From contig NZ_ANMO01000097.1 in NCBI RefSeq assembly GCF_000338295.1, positions 62,001-126,000 on the forward strand: 64,000 nt of DNA, read 5' to 3'. The first letter of the stretch is position 1; every line of letters starts with the position of its first letter. The notes under the pieces are model-generated. The model was not told the origin of the DNA and did not search any database. It saw only the letters and a program-made list of their open reading frames with translations. A program made the position numbers and the translations under genes. Below are positions 1 through 8,351 of the stretch, piece after piece. Origin of the DNA: Rhodopirellula europaea 6C (lineage in GTDB: Bacteria > Planctomycetota > Planctomycetia > Pirellulales > Pirellulaceae).

Positions 1-3
1 GCC

Positions 4-170
4 TTGAGAACCTCGCCCGCGCAGCGGGAGGGGTCGGAAAACGAGCGTTCAGCGAATTTTTTGGGGGAGAGCAATCCGTGCCGCTTCCCATTCTCGGCCC
101 CCTCCCTCACGCACGCTTGAACGGCGTCGCTCGGCCTCCCCCAAAACTTCGTTTCGGGAGAGGTTCTCAA
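4..170. mobile_element. MITE-like element with terminal inverted repeats
   Basis: A 167-bp non-coding element. Its two ends are inverted repeats: bases 4-19 (TTGAGAACCTCGCCCG) match the reverse complement of 155-170 at 15 of 16 positions, the outer 11 perfectly. A second, internal perfect inverted repeat of 11 bp pairs 59-69 with 136-146, so the whole element could fold into a long hairpin. It holds no convincing ORF. Bases 84-162 recur without gaps at 35776-35854, about 63 of 79 bases identical by hand count, so this is a dispersed family. Short size, terminal inverted repeats and absence of coding capacity are MITE traits. No target-site duplication is evident. Confidence 0.6.
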
Positions 171-441
171 ATGCTGAACCCCGCTGAAACGCGTCCTCGA
201 TAAACTGAACGACCTCCAAGTCGACGACTCTGGCCGAATTAACGGTCTTCGCCGGGCTTCGAAGACCGACCGACCCGAGAGTTCGCGGAATCCCTGGCGT
301 CGCAGGCTGGGTGATCCACTAGATTTCATGTTCGCCGGTCGTCCAATCGAATCCAGATTGCCAATTTTGCTTCGGACTGCGAAACTGGCGTCCAGCGTCC
401 CGCCGCCTGGAGGTGGTGGCTTTCGAAACTCGCACCGGCAA
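171..441. other. Non-coding stretch upstream of murB-like gene
   Basis: About 270 bases without a convincing gene. The only structure I see is a perfect 9-bp inverted repeat, CGGTCTTCG at 243-251 and its complement at 260-268, with an 8-nt loop. An open frame continues from the murB-like gene back to an ATG at 328, but the peptide it would add is proline/glycine/arginine-rich and unlike MurB, so I treat it as untranslated. Confidence 0.4.
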
Positions 442-1359
442 ATGAACGACGTGTCCTCTGCTCCCTCTGAATCGCTCACCGAATTTTTCCCCGAAGACCT
501 GCTGCACGTGGTTCGTGAAAACCAACCGCTGCGTGAAACGTTGTGGTTGGGCATTGGCGGCCCCGCACGCTTCCTAGCCGAACCGGTCGAAATCGATCAG
601 ATCGAAAAGCTCTACACCGCCGCTCGCGAAAAACAGCTGGCCCTGCGTGTCCTCGGGCAAGGCAGCAACGTGCTGGTTCGTGAAGCCGGTTTCGACGGGT
701 TGGTCATCAAATTGTCCGCTCCCGCAACCAGTGGGCTGGAAATCCAAGGCCAAAAATTGATCGCCGGTGCGGGAGCCAAGCTGACTCACGCGGTGATCAA
801 AACAGTCGGCGAAGGCTTGGGCGGGCTGGAGCACTTGGTCGGTATCCCTGGCAGCATCGGTGCGGCCGTCGTCGGAAACGTCTCAGCGGAAGGTCGCGAC
901 ATCGGATCGGTCGTCGAGTCGATCGAGATCATCGACGAAGAAGGCAAACGCAAAACGCTCACGGGTGAAGAGGCCGGGTTCGCTCACCGTCAATCGACAT
1001 TGATGGGAACCGTGGTTCTGTCGGTAACGTTCAACTTGGAACCCAAGGACGTTTCGGCCCTCACTAAACGCATGCAGAAATTGTGGATCCACCGAGGCCA
1101 GCGTCGTCCATCGGAATCCAATCGCATCGCGATGCCGTTCATCGATCCGGATTCCATTTCGGCGTGCGAGTTGATCAACAGCACCGGACTGGCGGGAATT
1201 CGCGAAGGCGATGTGTCGCTTGATTCGGCGGCACCGCATTACTTGATCGCCCACGAAAACGCGACCAGCGATCAATGCGTGAAACTGATCGGCCGGGTTC
1301 GTGAACAAGTCTTGATGCAAACCGGGATCGACTTGCAGTTGAATCTGCAAATTTGGTAA
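442..1359 (+). CDS. murB: MurB-like FAD protein with replaced catalytic residues
   Basis: A 305-residue homologue of UDP-N-acetylenolpyruvoylglucosamine reductase, the FAD/NADPH enzyme that completes UDP-MurNAc in the cytoplasm. FAD-binding signatures are clear: LGIGGPAR (36-43), GQGSNVL (72-78) and GIPGSIGAA (134-142). The catalytic positions look altered. The usual YR.S tyrosine is His182 (AHRQS), the GS.FKNP serine segment reads AMPFIDP (230-236) with Met231 at the serine, and the C-terminal catalytic Glu of the E-V-R-I-I-G stretch aligns with Asn301 (LNLQIW). Fold assignment is secure, but activity is doubtful. I chose ATG 442 over ATG 328 because the extra 38 residues look non-coding. 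The ftsQ-like gene follows after 10 bp, the order seen in dcw clusters. Confidence 0.8.
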   Translation: MNDVSSAPSESLTEFFPEDLLHVVRENQPLRETLWLGIGGPARFLAEPVEIDQIEKLYTAAREKQLALRVLGQGSNVLVREAGFDGLVIKLSAPATSGLEIQGQKLIAGAGAKLTHAVIKTVGEGLGGLEHLVGIPGSIGAAVVGNVSAEGRDIGSVVESIEIIDEEGKRKTLTGEEAGFAHRQSTLMGTVVLSVTFNLEPKDVSALTKRMQKLWIHRGQRRPSESNRIAMPFIDPDSISACELINSTGLAGIREGDVSLDSAAPHYLIAHENATSDQCVKLIGRVREQVLMQTGIDLQLNLQIW

Positions 1360-1369
1360 CCGTACTCGG

Positions 1370-2254
1370 ATGACCGAGTCGCCCCCATCCGAAAAACGAC
1401 CACGATTGATCCGGCGGAAGCGCGGACTGGAAGTGGAAGAACCGTCAACGATGGTTGGATGGGTCCGCGGGATGATTGCCGCACCGGCGGTCTTGTCGAT
1501 TCTTTGGCCTGCCATCTTGCTGGTCGTCGGCTACGCCGCCTGGCAAACTTGGGGAGCCAATTATGTTGCGGTGAACTATCACGGGATTGATCCACAAAAG
1601 ATCTCCGTGACGTCGCCACCGGAATACGTTCGGACGGACATCGTCGATGTCGTCTACACCGAAACAGCGATGAAGGACATGTCGCTGCTCGACAAACAGG
1701 TTTCCGCGAAAGTGGCTTCTGCGTTTGCGAGTCATCCATGGGTGCAGCGTGTTGTCGGTGTGCGAAAAAAGGCAAACGGCCGACTCGATGTGCGTCTGAA
1801 TTATCGATTGCCCGTCGCAATGGTCTACGTTGACGATCCCAAAACCGGACCTGGTTTCTTGGTGGTCGACGGCGAAGGCACCTTGTTGCCGAGCGACTTT
1901 GCACCATCCGAAACCGATCACTACCTGCACATCATCGTTCCCGGTGCTTATCACACCGGCGGACTTGGATCGCCTTTCGGCGACACGCGAGTTCATTGCG
2001 CGGCGTTGTTGGCGAGATTGCTGGCACCTCATCGCACCGAGTTGGGTTTGAAGAGCATCGGGGTGCATGGAGATTTGCGTCAAAACCCAATCGTTCAGCT
2101 CGAAATCGCGAATGAGGATGGTGAACGTTGGTTCTGGGGCAGTCCTCCTGGCGAAGAGGTTGCGGGCGAAATGCCTGCGGCGATGAAGTTGCAAGCGATG
2201 TTGGCTGGCGTGCCGACTGGATCGGATTTGCGGCAAGTTCAACTTCAGCCGTAG
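1370..2254 (+). CDS. FtsQ/DivIB-like cell division membrane protein
   Basis: A 294-residue protein with a basic cytoplasmic N-terminus (KRPRLIRRKRG, 9-19), one membrane segment at about 37-57 and an extracytoplasmic domain. The domain resembles the POTRA plus beta region of FtsQ/DivIB: HPWVQRVVGVRKK (122-134), LDVRLNYRLPVAMV (139-152), then VVDGEGTLLP (165-174), matching the HPWV..a.V.R.wP..L.V...E..PvA.. and later d..G.vl layout. FtsQ scaffolds FtsB/FtsL and septal synthases. It starts 10 bp after the murB-like gene and is probably co-transcribed. No ftsA or ftsZ follows; the next gene is a sulfatase. The call rests on motif, topology and position, not on a search. Confidence 0.6.
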   Translation: MTESPPSEKRPRLIRRKRGLEVEEPSTMVGWVRGMIAAPAVLSILWPAILLVVGYAAWQTWGANYVAVNYHGIDPQKISVTSPPEYVRTDIVDVVYTETAMKDMSLLDKQVSAKVASAFASHPWVQRVVGVRKKANGRLDVRLNYRLPVAMVYVDDPKTGPGFLVVDGEGTLLPSDFAPSETDHYLHIIVPGAYHTGGLGSPFGDTRVHCAALLARLLAPHRTELGLKSIGVHGDLRQNPIVQLEIANEDGERWFWGSPPGEEVAGEMPAAMKLQAMLAGVPTGSDLRQVQLQP

Positions 2255-2311
2255 CAAGCAAAGCCTCACCGGCTCAGCTAATATCTTTCCTTCGCAGTCA
2301 ATTCACCTCGC

Positions 2312-2317
2312 GGAAGG
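2312..2317 (+). promoter_or_regulatory. Shine-Dalgarno that selects a TTG start
   Basis: GGAAGG lies 9 bases before TTG 2327. No in-frame ATG begins the sulfatase, and the nearby ATG at 2319 is in another frame. This site therefore supports TTG as the start codon, which also gives a clean signal peptide. Confidence 0.5.
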
Positions 2318-2326
2318 AATGTTCAC

Positions 2327-3958
2327 TTGGTCCGGATTCATCTCGCTTTGTTGTTTGCCCTCACGCTTTCGTGCGTGAACCTTTTCGCGGCTGATCGTTC
2401 CAACGTGTTGGTGGCGATTTCGGACGACCAGTCGTTTCCGCACACATCGGCGTACGGATACCAAGCGATCCATACGCCAGCGTTTGATCGTGTTGCGCGG
2501 ACGGGAGTCCTGTTCAACAACGCGTTCACGCCCTCGCCAGGATGCAGCCCGATGCGAGCCGCGTTCTTGACTGGACGCAATATCTGGGAGATTGAACACG
2601 CCGGCACGCATGCCAGTTCGTTTGCGACCAAGTACGAGGTCTATCAGGACCGGCTGGAGAAAGCGGGCTACTTCGTTGGGTACACCGGCAAAGGTTGGGG
2701 GCCGGGGAATTGGAAGATCAGCGATCGCTCTCGGAATCCTGCGGGGCCATCGTTTGCCACCAAGAAGTCGAAATCGCCTGGCGGAATCAGCGGCAACGAC
2801 TACGCCGCCAACTTTGACGAGTTTTTGGAAGGCCGACCAGAAGACCAGCCTTTCAGCTTTTGGTTTGGTTGTCATGAACCTCACCGTTCGTTTGAGAAAG
2901 GCATTGGGCTGAAGAATGGAATGGATCCGTCCGAGGTGGTTGTGCCTGAGTTCTTGCCCGACACACCCGAAATTCGCAGCGACATCTTGGACTACTGTTT
3001 TGAGATCCAGTGGTTCGATCAGCATTTGGGGCGGATGATCGATTCGCTAGAGAAGGCCGGAGAGCTCGACAACACGATCGTGATCGTCACCAGCGACAAC
3101 GGCATGGCGTTTCCGCGGGCCAAGGCAAACGTTTACGAGTATGGCATCCACATGCCGTTGGCAATCAGTTGGCCGAACGGTGCGAAGGGCGGACGCGTGG
3201 TCGATGATCTGGTGAATTTGATCGATGTGACGGCGACCATCTATGACGCGACCGAGGTTCAACCGCCTGAGAAGACTCCGTTGAGCGGTCGAAGTCTGGT
3301 GGGTCTGCTTCGGTCTGACAAAGACGGAATCGTAGATGCGACTCGCGATGCTATTTTCTCGGGCCGCGAAAGGCACTCGTCGGTGCGGTACGAATCGCTC
3401 GGGTATCCACAACGCTGCATCCGAACCGACCAATACCTTTACATCCGAAACTTTCGTCCGGAACGTTGGCCGGCTGGCGCACCTCAGAAATTCGGTGCGG
3501 GGAGCTATCCGAAAAACAACATCATCTTGGCCAAAGAGTTGGGCCCGATGCACGAAGGGTATCACGACATCGATGGTTCGCCTTCGTTGTCTTTTTTGGT
3601 CGAGAACCATGACGATGCGGAGCTCGCCAAGTACTTGCAGTGGGCCGTTGCTAAGCGACCTTCCGAAGAGCTTTATGACATCCAATCGGACCCCGCCTGT
3701 TTGAACGATCTGGCGTCGAAGCCAGATTTCGCGGATGTCAAAGCCGGCTTGAGCAAGCGTCTGAACGATTACTTGACCAAGACCAACGATCCGCGAGTGT
3801 CAGGTCCGGATGGCGGTGACATTTGGGAAACCTACCCGCGATACAGCGGTTTGCGTTGGTTCCCCGAACCTGAATGGGCAACGGAATCACCCGAGCGCGT
3901 TCCCAAGATGGAATGGTTGGATCAGCGTCGGCCTAAGAAACAGGTGAACAACAAGTGA
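2327..3958 (+). CDS. Exported type I sulfatase
   Basis: A 543-residue formylglycine-dependent sulfatase. A signal peptide (about 1-21, ending NLFAAD) points to export. The alkaline-phosphatase-type metal ligands appear as ISDDQ (31-35), and the modification motif is C-S-P-M-R at 73-77 followed by LTGR, so Cys73 is the predicted formylglycine after action of a formylglycine-generating enzyme (none in this window). TSDNG near residue 254 completes the metal site. The substrate cannot be read from sequence; heparan-type and algal sulfated glycans are both possible. It starts with TTG. The gene converges on the flippase gene, and a short GC-rich hairpin lies in the gap. Confidence 0.9.
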   Translation: MVRIHLALLFALTLSCVNLFAADRSNVLVAISDDQSFPHTSAYGYQAIHTPAFDRVARTGVLFNNAFTPSPGCSPMRAAFLTGRNIWEIEHAGTHASSFATKYEVYQDRLEKAGYFVGYTGKGWGPGNWKISDRSRNPAGPSFATKKSKSPGGISGNDYAANFDEFLEGRPEDQPFSFWFGCHEPHRSFEKGIGLKNGMDPSEVVVPEFLPDTPEIRSDILDYCFEIQWFDQHLGRMIDSLEKAGELDNTIVIVTSDNGMAFPRAKANVYEYGIHMPLAISWPNGAKGGRVVDDLVNLIDVTATIYDATEVQPPEKTPLSGRSLVGLLRSDKDGIVDATRDAIFSGRERHSSVRYESLGYPQRCIRTDQYLYIRNFRPERWPAGAPQKFGAGSYPKNNIILAKELGPMHEGYHDIDGSPSLSFLVENHDDAELAKYLQWAVAKRPSEELYDIQSDPACLNDLASKPDFADVKAGLSKRLNDYLTKTNDPRVSGPDGGDIWETYPRYSGLRWFPEPEWATESPERVPKMEWLDQRRPKKQVNNK

Positions 3959-3996
3959 TGTAGCGAAAGGACGCGAGCCTTCTGGTTCCTCGCCGG

Positions 3997-4010
3997 GCGG
4001 CTTGCGCCGC
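3997..4010. terminator. Hairpin between convergent genes
   Basis: GCGGC, loop TTGC, GCCGC sits between the convergent ends of the sulfatase and the flippase gene. The arms are only 5 bp and no T-run follows, so it may be part of a dispersed GC-rich repeat rather than a working terminator. Confidence 0.3.
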
Positions 4011-4099
4011 ACCGCTAACATCGTCATTTATTGTCACGCCTTCCAAAGCAAGGAATCATTCAATCGAGGCGGAACTCGATTTGTGCATCCTGCGTTGAA

Positions 4100-5608
4100 C
4101 TATTCGGCCACCGCGTTCTGTTCGCGAACGTCGGCGTAGACGATCGCAGACAGCCACACGAGGCAGATGACTTGTCCGACCAAAGCCGCCACGGCGATTG
4201 CGATTGCGCCGTAGGACCCGACGAACGCGGCGGTCAGTCCCAGCATGACGACGGAAGCAACGATTCGGCATCGGATCGGTGCGAGTGGTTTGCCTCGGCC
4301 TTTGACGTAGCTGTCCAGCCCTTGCAGGATGCCTTTGATCGCGGACACCGGAGCGAGCCACCAGGCGAACACAATGGCGGGGGCGAACTCTTCGCCGTAA
4401 ACGAGCTTCACCAACGGCCCGATTAAGATGATGAAGACGATGGTGGAAACGGTTTGAATCGCGATCGAACCACCGAGGATTCGGTGCACATCTGATGTCC
4501 GCAGTCGCTTGCTGCGATCCGCTGCGGTGTTGAACAGGTAAATGCCAAGCGTGTTGGGAATCACCGTCAGCGGATAGACGACCGGAACCATCGCGGCGTA
4601 AAACCCTTGCGTCAACAAGGGAACCAACCACATCACGAGCAGCAAATCCAATCGCTCGAAAAGGTCCGTCGCCAACATGGAAACGCCGTATGGTCGGCTC
4701 TCTTTCAACAGACGCTTGACCGGCGGTTCACTTTCTCCCGTGGCCAGTTTGGGAAGTCCGAATACACATGCGGCCATGGATATTGCCGATGCGATGACGA
4801 ACAACACGCACGCCAAATTCAGCGTCACGTCAGTCACAAGGGCAGCGACCAGCAACAAAGCGGGAAACGCCGCGGCTGAAACGAAACGACGCACGTTGTA
4901 CTTCGAAAAGTCACCCGCCCCGCGATCGACCGCGGTCATGATCAGCATCACGTGCTGGCCGATGACGCTGAACGCACAGAGGCAACCCAGCGACATCAGA
5001 TAGGCTTTTTCGTCGGGTAACGCGATCACATTGCAGAGCACAACCAATCCGGTCGTGACGACTCCGGTGGTCAGGCCCAACCACATCGCCGCTCGTCGAA
5101 GTTTGATCGTCTCAACCGTTCGGTCGGCGGCGTAACGGCAGATGACTTCCACGCCGCCGAACAAGCCGATGTAGAGCAGCATTTGCACGTACAAAACGGT
5201 TGTTGCGTATTCGCCTCGGCCGACCGGTCCGAGCAATCGGGCCAGCAAAATGCCTTGGCCCATCTGCAACGCCACAATCCCAAATGCGAATCCGACTGTT
5301 TGAGCAAACGAAAACGCCTTGGCAAACTTGCTCGGGGCAGCGGAGGCGCCAGCTTCTTCCGCGGATGACGACTGATAGGCGTTTGCCGGACCGGGAACGG
5401 CCTCGCCAGCGACGGCCAATCCAGCGTCCGCGCTTGCTTGGGACGCGGAGCAATCGGCTCCGGTTGGTTCGCCACAATTGGGCGGGCACTCGCTGGTTCC
5501 ATCAGTGCCAACAGTTGCAACACGTTCGTCCGAAGAATCAGACCGATCGCCCAGAATGCTGGAGTCACCTGGTGCAGATGAGTCGGTAGAGGTTCGGTCA
5601 GATGGCAT
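4100..5608 (-). CDS. MOP-superfamily polysaccharide flippase
   Basis: A 502-residue multi-pass membrane protein of the Wzx/MurJ-like MOP exporter superfamily, expected to flip lipid-linked glycans. The first membrane region contains QMGQGILLARLLGPVGRGEY, the usual start of polysaccharide-biosynthesis flippases, and about twelve further hydrophobic segments follow. An acidic, Ser/Gly/Ala-rich tail of roughly 90 residues precedes the membrane domain and looks disordered. I place the start at ATG 5608 (MPSDRTSTDSS), because the longer frame to 5698 would overlap the FHA gene. It is the last gene of a kinase, FHA protein, flippase run on one strand. The Ser/Thr-rich tail could be a phosphorylation target, which is inference. 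Confidence 0.75.
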   Translation of the reverse strand: MPSDRTSTDSSAPGDSSILGDRSDSSDERVATVGTDGTSECPPNCGEPTGADCSASQASADAGLAVAGEAVPGPANAYQSSSAEEAGASAAPSKFAKAFSFAQTVGFAFGIVALQMGQGILLARLLGPVGRGEYATTVLYVQMLLYIGLFGGVEVICRYAADRTVETIKLRRAAMWLGLTTGVVTTGLVVLCNVIALPDEKAYLMSLGCLCAFSVIGQHVMLIMTAVDRGAGDFSKYNVRRFVSAAAFPALLLVAALVTDVTLNLACVLFVIASAISMAACVFGLPKLATGESEPPVKRLLKESRPYGVSMLATDLFERLDLLLVMWLVPLLTQGFYAAMVPVVYPLTVIPNTLGIYLFNTAADRSKRLRTSDVHRILGGSIAIQTVSTIVFIILIGPLVKLVYGEEFAPAIVFAWWLAPVSAIKGILQGLDSYVKGRGKPLAPIRCRIVASVVMLGLTAAFVGSYGAIAIAVAALVGQVICLVWLSAIVYADVREQNAVAE

Positions 5609-5655
5609 GTTGCGGAGCAGTATAGTTGCGATCAGTGCATCCGCTTCAGGCCTCG

Positions 5656-6654
5656 TCAGTCGATTCCGTCTACGATTCGGACTTCCGGACCCTGCCAAAA
5701 CTGCATCACTTGGTAGCCGCCGAAGACGAAAACAGCGATCGTCATCGCGAAGGCGGCGTAGATTTTTACCTTGTCCCAGTCGACTCGGTTGAGAACGCTC
5801 GTTTTGGCTGCACCTTTTACTTTTGCAGAGGGGGGCGATCCCGAGCCGCGTTTGTTTGTGGCGGCGCCTCTGTCTGATGGCGTTTGATCGGGCGATTCCG
5901 CCGCATCGTCGTCGATAAATTCTTCGTCCTGATCGAAGATTTCTGAATCCGATTGCGACGAATCAGGATTGGAGGTTTTGGCGCGAATATCGTCGTAGCG
6001 TGCTTCGCGAGCGACCGTGTCTTCGGCTTCCAAAAACGACGCGATGTCGACTTCCTGCCACGCTTCGCCTTGAAGTAACGACACCGTGGGGGACTCGGCG
6101 ACCGCCGCCCGAGGCGAATTGGATTGGCTGGGTTGCCCGGCGGCATCGCTGTCCTCAAAGCCCGACGCAGTGTCAAATCCGCGTTCGTTCACCACCGTGT
6201 CTTCGCGTGGATCGATGGCGGGAGCTTGTTTACGAGCCGCTTCTTCAGCGGACTCGATCGCCAGCCCGAAAGCGATTTTGCCGCATCTCAGTTCGGCACC
6301 ATCGACCAGTTCGATCCAGGTCCGAGTCGGAATGCGGGTCCCGTTGACTCGCGTTCCTGCAGAACTGTCGAGATCGAAAACTCGGAACCGCGGCTCGGAA
6401 TCATCCGGCGTTTCCCAGTGCAGCAGGCAGTGTTTTCGACTCACCGAACGGCTCTTCGGACGGATCTGGCAAACGCGATCGCGACCGATCATGTAATACC
6501 CAGACCGAATTTCCGCGACCATGCCGGCCCGGCTGCCGGTTGCCAAGATCAGTTGTGCGGAGCTATCGGTCACCGGATTCTGTCGGTTGTGCATCGGAGG
6601 GAAGGATCCGGTCCGACCACTCTTGGGCCGCCCCGCTACTGCGGTTGTGATCAT
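5656..6654 (-). CDS. FHA-domain protein with C-terminal membrane anchor
   Basis: A 332-residue protein. Residues about 34-120 form a forkhead-associated domain, which binds phosphothreonine peptides: YYMIGRD (53-59), SRKHC (72-76), SSAGTRVNG (97-105). A long acidic low-complexity linker follows, then one membrane helix at about 298-318 with a short tail, so the FHA domain should face the cytoplasm. It begins 29 bp after the kinase stop and is probably in the same operon, which makes kinase-dependent phosphopeptide recognition its likely job. ATG 6594 is a possible alternative start. The client is unknown; the downstream flippase is a candidate. Confidence 0.85.
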   Translation of the reverse strand: MITTAVAGRPKSGRTGSFPPMHNRQNPVTDSSAQLILATGSRAGMVAEIRSGYYMIGRDRVCQIRPKSRSVSRKHCLLHWETPDDSEPRFRVFDLDSSAGTRVNGTRIPTRTWIELVDGAELRCGKIAFGLAIESAEEAARKQAPAIDPREDTVVNERGFDTASGFEDSDAAGQPSQSNSPRAAVAESPTVSLLQGEAWQEVDIASFLEAEDTVAREARYDDIRAKTSNPDSSQSDSEIFDQDEEFIDDDAAESPDQTPSDRGAATNKRGSGSPPSAKVKGAAKTSVLNRVDWDKVKIYAAFAMTIAVFVFGGYQVMQFWQGPEVRIVDGID

Positions 6655-6683
6655 AACAAAAACGATTCAATTTTGCCGGGGTT

Positions 6684-8192
6684 TCAGCCACCGTTGATGA
6701 TGACGATCTCTTTGCCGCTCTCGGTGGCTTTGATCTTCGGTGCCGGCGGATTATCAGGTTTCGCGATCGTGTAAGCCGCCATCCCGAGCACTGTCATCAG
6801 GGCGATGACGGCGATCGCCAGTCCCATGCCCAGCATCAGCGTTTGGCTTTGATTGGATCCGGACGATGACTGTTTGTTTGATGCCGAGCCCGCACGAGGC
6901 GGCGGTGGGGTCGCCAGTCCAGCCGTTGATGTAGGGAAGGCACTCGGTGTGGTCGCGACGCCGATGTCGGGCAGGGTGCTGAAATCAAACTCGCCCGCAT
7001 CCTGCAAAGTTTCGTCGGCATCCGATCCGTTGAAGACCGACTGGTCGTCCATCGTCGCTTGATAAAGTTGACTTTCATCGGTCGTGTCCGAGTTCGATGC
7101 GATCGCGGCGAGCGGCTGATGATTTTTCTGTTTCAGTCCGGCTGAGCGGCGGATGCGATCGAATTGGCCGATCAAGTCCACTGCGGACGGCGGACGATCC
7201 GCAGGCTTCTTCGCCATCATGCGAGTCAGCAGACTGGCCAGCGGTGCGGGGCAATCGGGCCGCAGTTTGCGAACGTCGGGGATGGGGGCGGTTTGATGTT
7301 TGGCCAACCGTTGTGCGACGGTGTCGCCTTTATATGGCGGACGACCAGTCAGCAAAAAGAACAACGTGCATCCGAGCGAATAGATGTCCGCTCTCGCATC
7401 GACGCTGTGACTGTTGAGAGCCTGTTCCGGTGCGACGAAGTCGGCTGTTCCCGTCAACCGACGTTTACTGGTATCGCCCGATCCTTCCGACCATCCGATG
7501 CGAGCCAGTCCCATGTCGCTGACCTTCACCACACCGTCGGACCGCAACATCAGGTTGGACGGTTTGATGTCGCGGTGAATGATTCCGCGTTCGTGAGCGT
7601 GAGCCAATCCGCCGGTGGCTTGATACATCGCATCGATTGCCGCGGCGATGGACATCACACCATCGCGAGCGACGACCTGATGCAGGTCAATCCCGTCGAT
7701 GTACTCCATCACGATATAGAGTTTGCCGTTGGACTGATTGAAGTCGTAGGCGCGAACGATGTTTGGATGATCTAGTTGTGCCGACGCTCGAGCCTCTTCT
7801 TGAAAACGCTGGATCCGGCGTTCATCGCGGCTGGCATTCGAGTTCAAAATCTTGAGCGCCATCTGACGCTTCATGACGTTGTGTTCACCCAGGTAAACCA
7901 TCCCCATGCCGCCTTTGCCGAGCGGACGAAGCAGTTTGTAGGCCCCCAGAAAGAAGCCTTTGCTCTTTCCCGCGAGCAGCTTGCTGGCCTGCCACCGCGT
8001 CAACAAACCTGCGTTCTGCATCCCATCGGACAAACGTTGCGGGGTGAACCGGGTGTCGTCGGTCATCAAAGAAGCGACGACCGTTTTGATCTCGTCCAAT
8101 GTCACCACACCGGCAGCGATGGATCGCCGCACGAGTGCACGGGACTCTTCATCTAGGATGGGCGCAGAGGCGGGAGGGCTCTCGGCAGACAT
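6684..8192 (-). CDS. Hanks-type Ser/Thr protein kinase
   Basis: A 502-residue eukaryotic-like kinase. A planctomycete-type N-terminal region (1-80) precedes the catalytic domain (about 85-350): glycine loop LGKGGMGMVYLG (91-102), Lys114 in MALKIL, catalytic loop HRDIKPSN (206-213) with Asp208, and SDMGLA (225-230) replacing DFG by DMG, as in many bacterial homologues. A Ser/Gly-rich linker leads to one membrane helix near 452-476 and a short outside tail, so there is no large sensor domain. First gene of the kinase, FHA, flippase run. Confidence 0.92.
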   Translation of the reverse strand: MSAESPPASAPILDEESRALVRRSIAAGVVTLDEIKTVVASLMTDDTRFTPQRLSDGMQNAGLLTRWQASKLLAGKSKGFFLGAYKLLRPLGKGGMGMVYLGEHNVMKRQMALKILNSNASRDERRIQRFQEEARASAQLDHPNIVRAYDFNQSNGKLYIVMEYIDGIDLHQVVARDGVMSIAAAIDAMYQATGGLAHAHERGIIHRDIKPSNLMLRSDGVVKVSDMGLARIGWSEGSGDTSKRRLTGTADFVAPEQALNSHSVDARADIYSLGCTLFFLLTGRPPYKGDTVAQRLAKHQTAPIPDVRKLRPDCPAPLASLLTRMMAKKPADRPPSAVDLIGQFDRIRRSAGLKQKNHQPLAAIASNSDTTDESQLYQATMDDQSVFNGSDADETLQDAGEFDFSTLPDIGVATTPSAFPTSTAGLATPPPPRAGSASNKQSSSGSNQSQTLMLGMGLAIAVIALMTVLGMAAYTIAKPDNPPAPKIKATESGKEIVIINGG

Positions 8193-8351
8193 AAAGACAT
8201 CGCATCAATGAGAGGTGAACCGGTCGTGTCAGTTTACCAATCGACACCCGGTTTTGCGAAGGAACACTCTCTCTCGTTTCGACCGTAAATCCCGCGGTTT
8301 ATCGCCAATGACGATGAAGTTTTGATGAACATTGTTTCGATTGGGCGCCGG

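Noticed and set aside
328-441. N-terminal extension of the murB-like frame
   Set aside because: The added residues are Pro/Gly/Arg-rich and unlike any MurB; ATG 442 gives a normal N-terminus.
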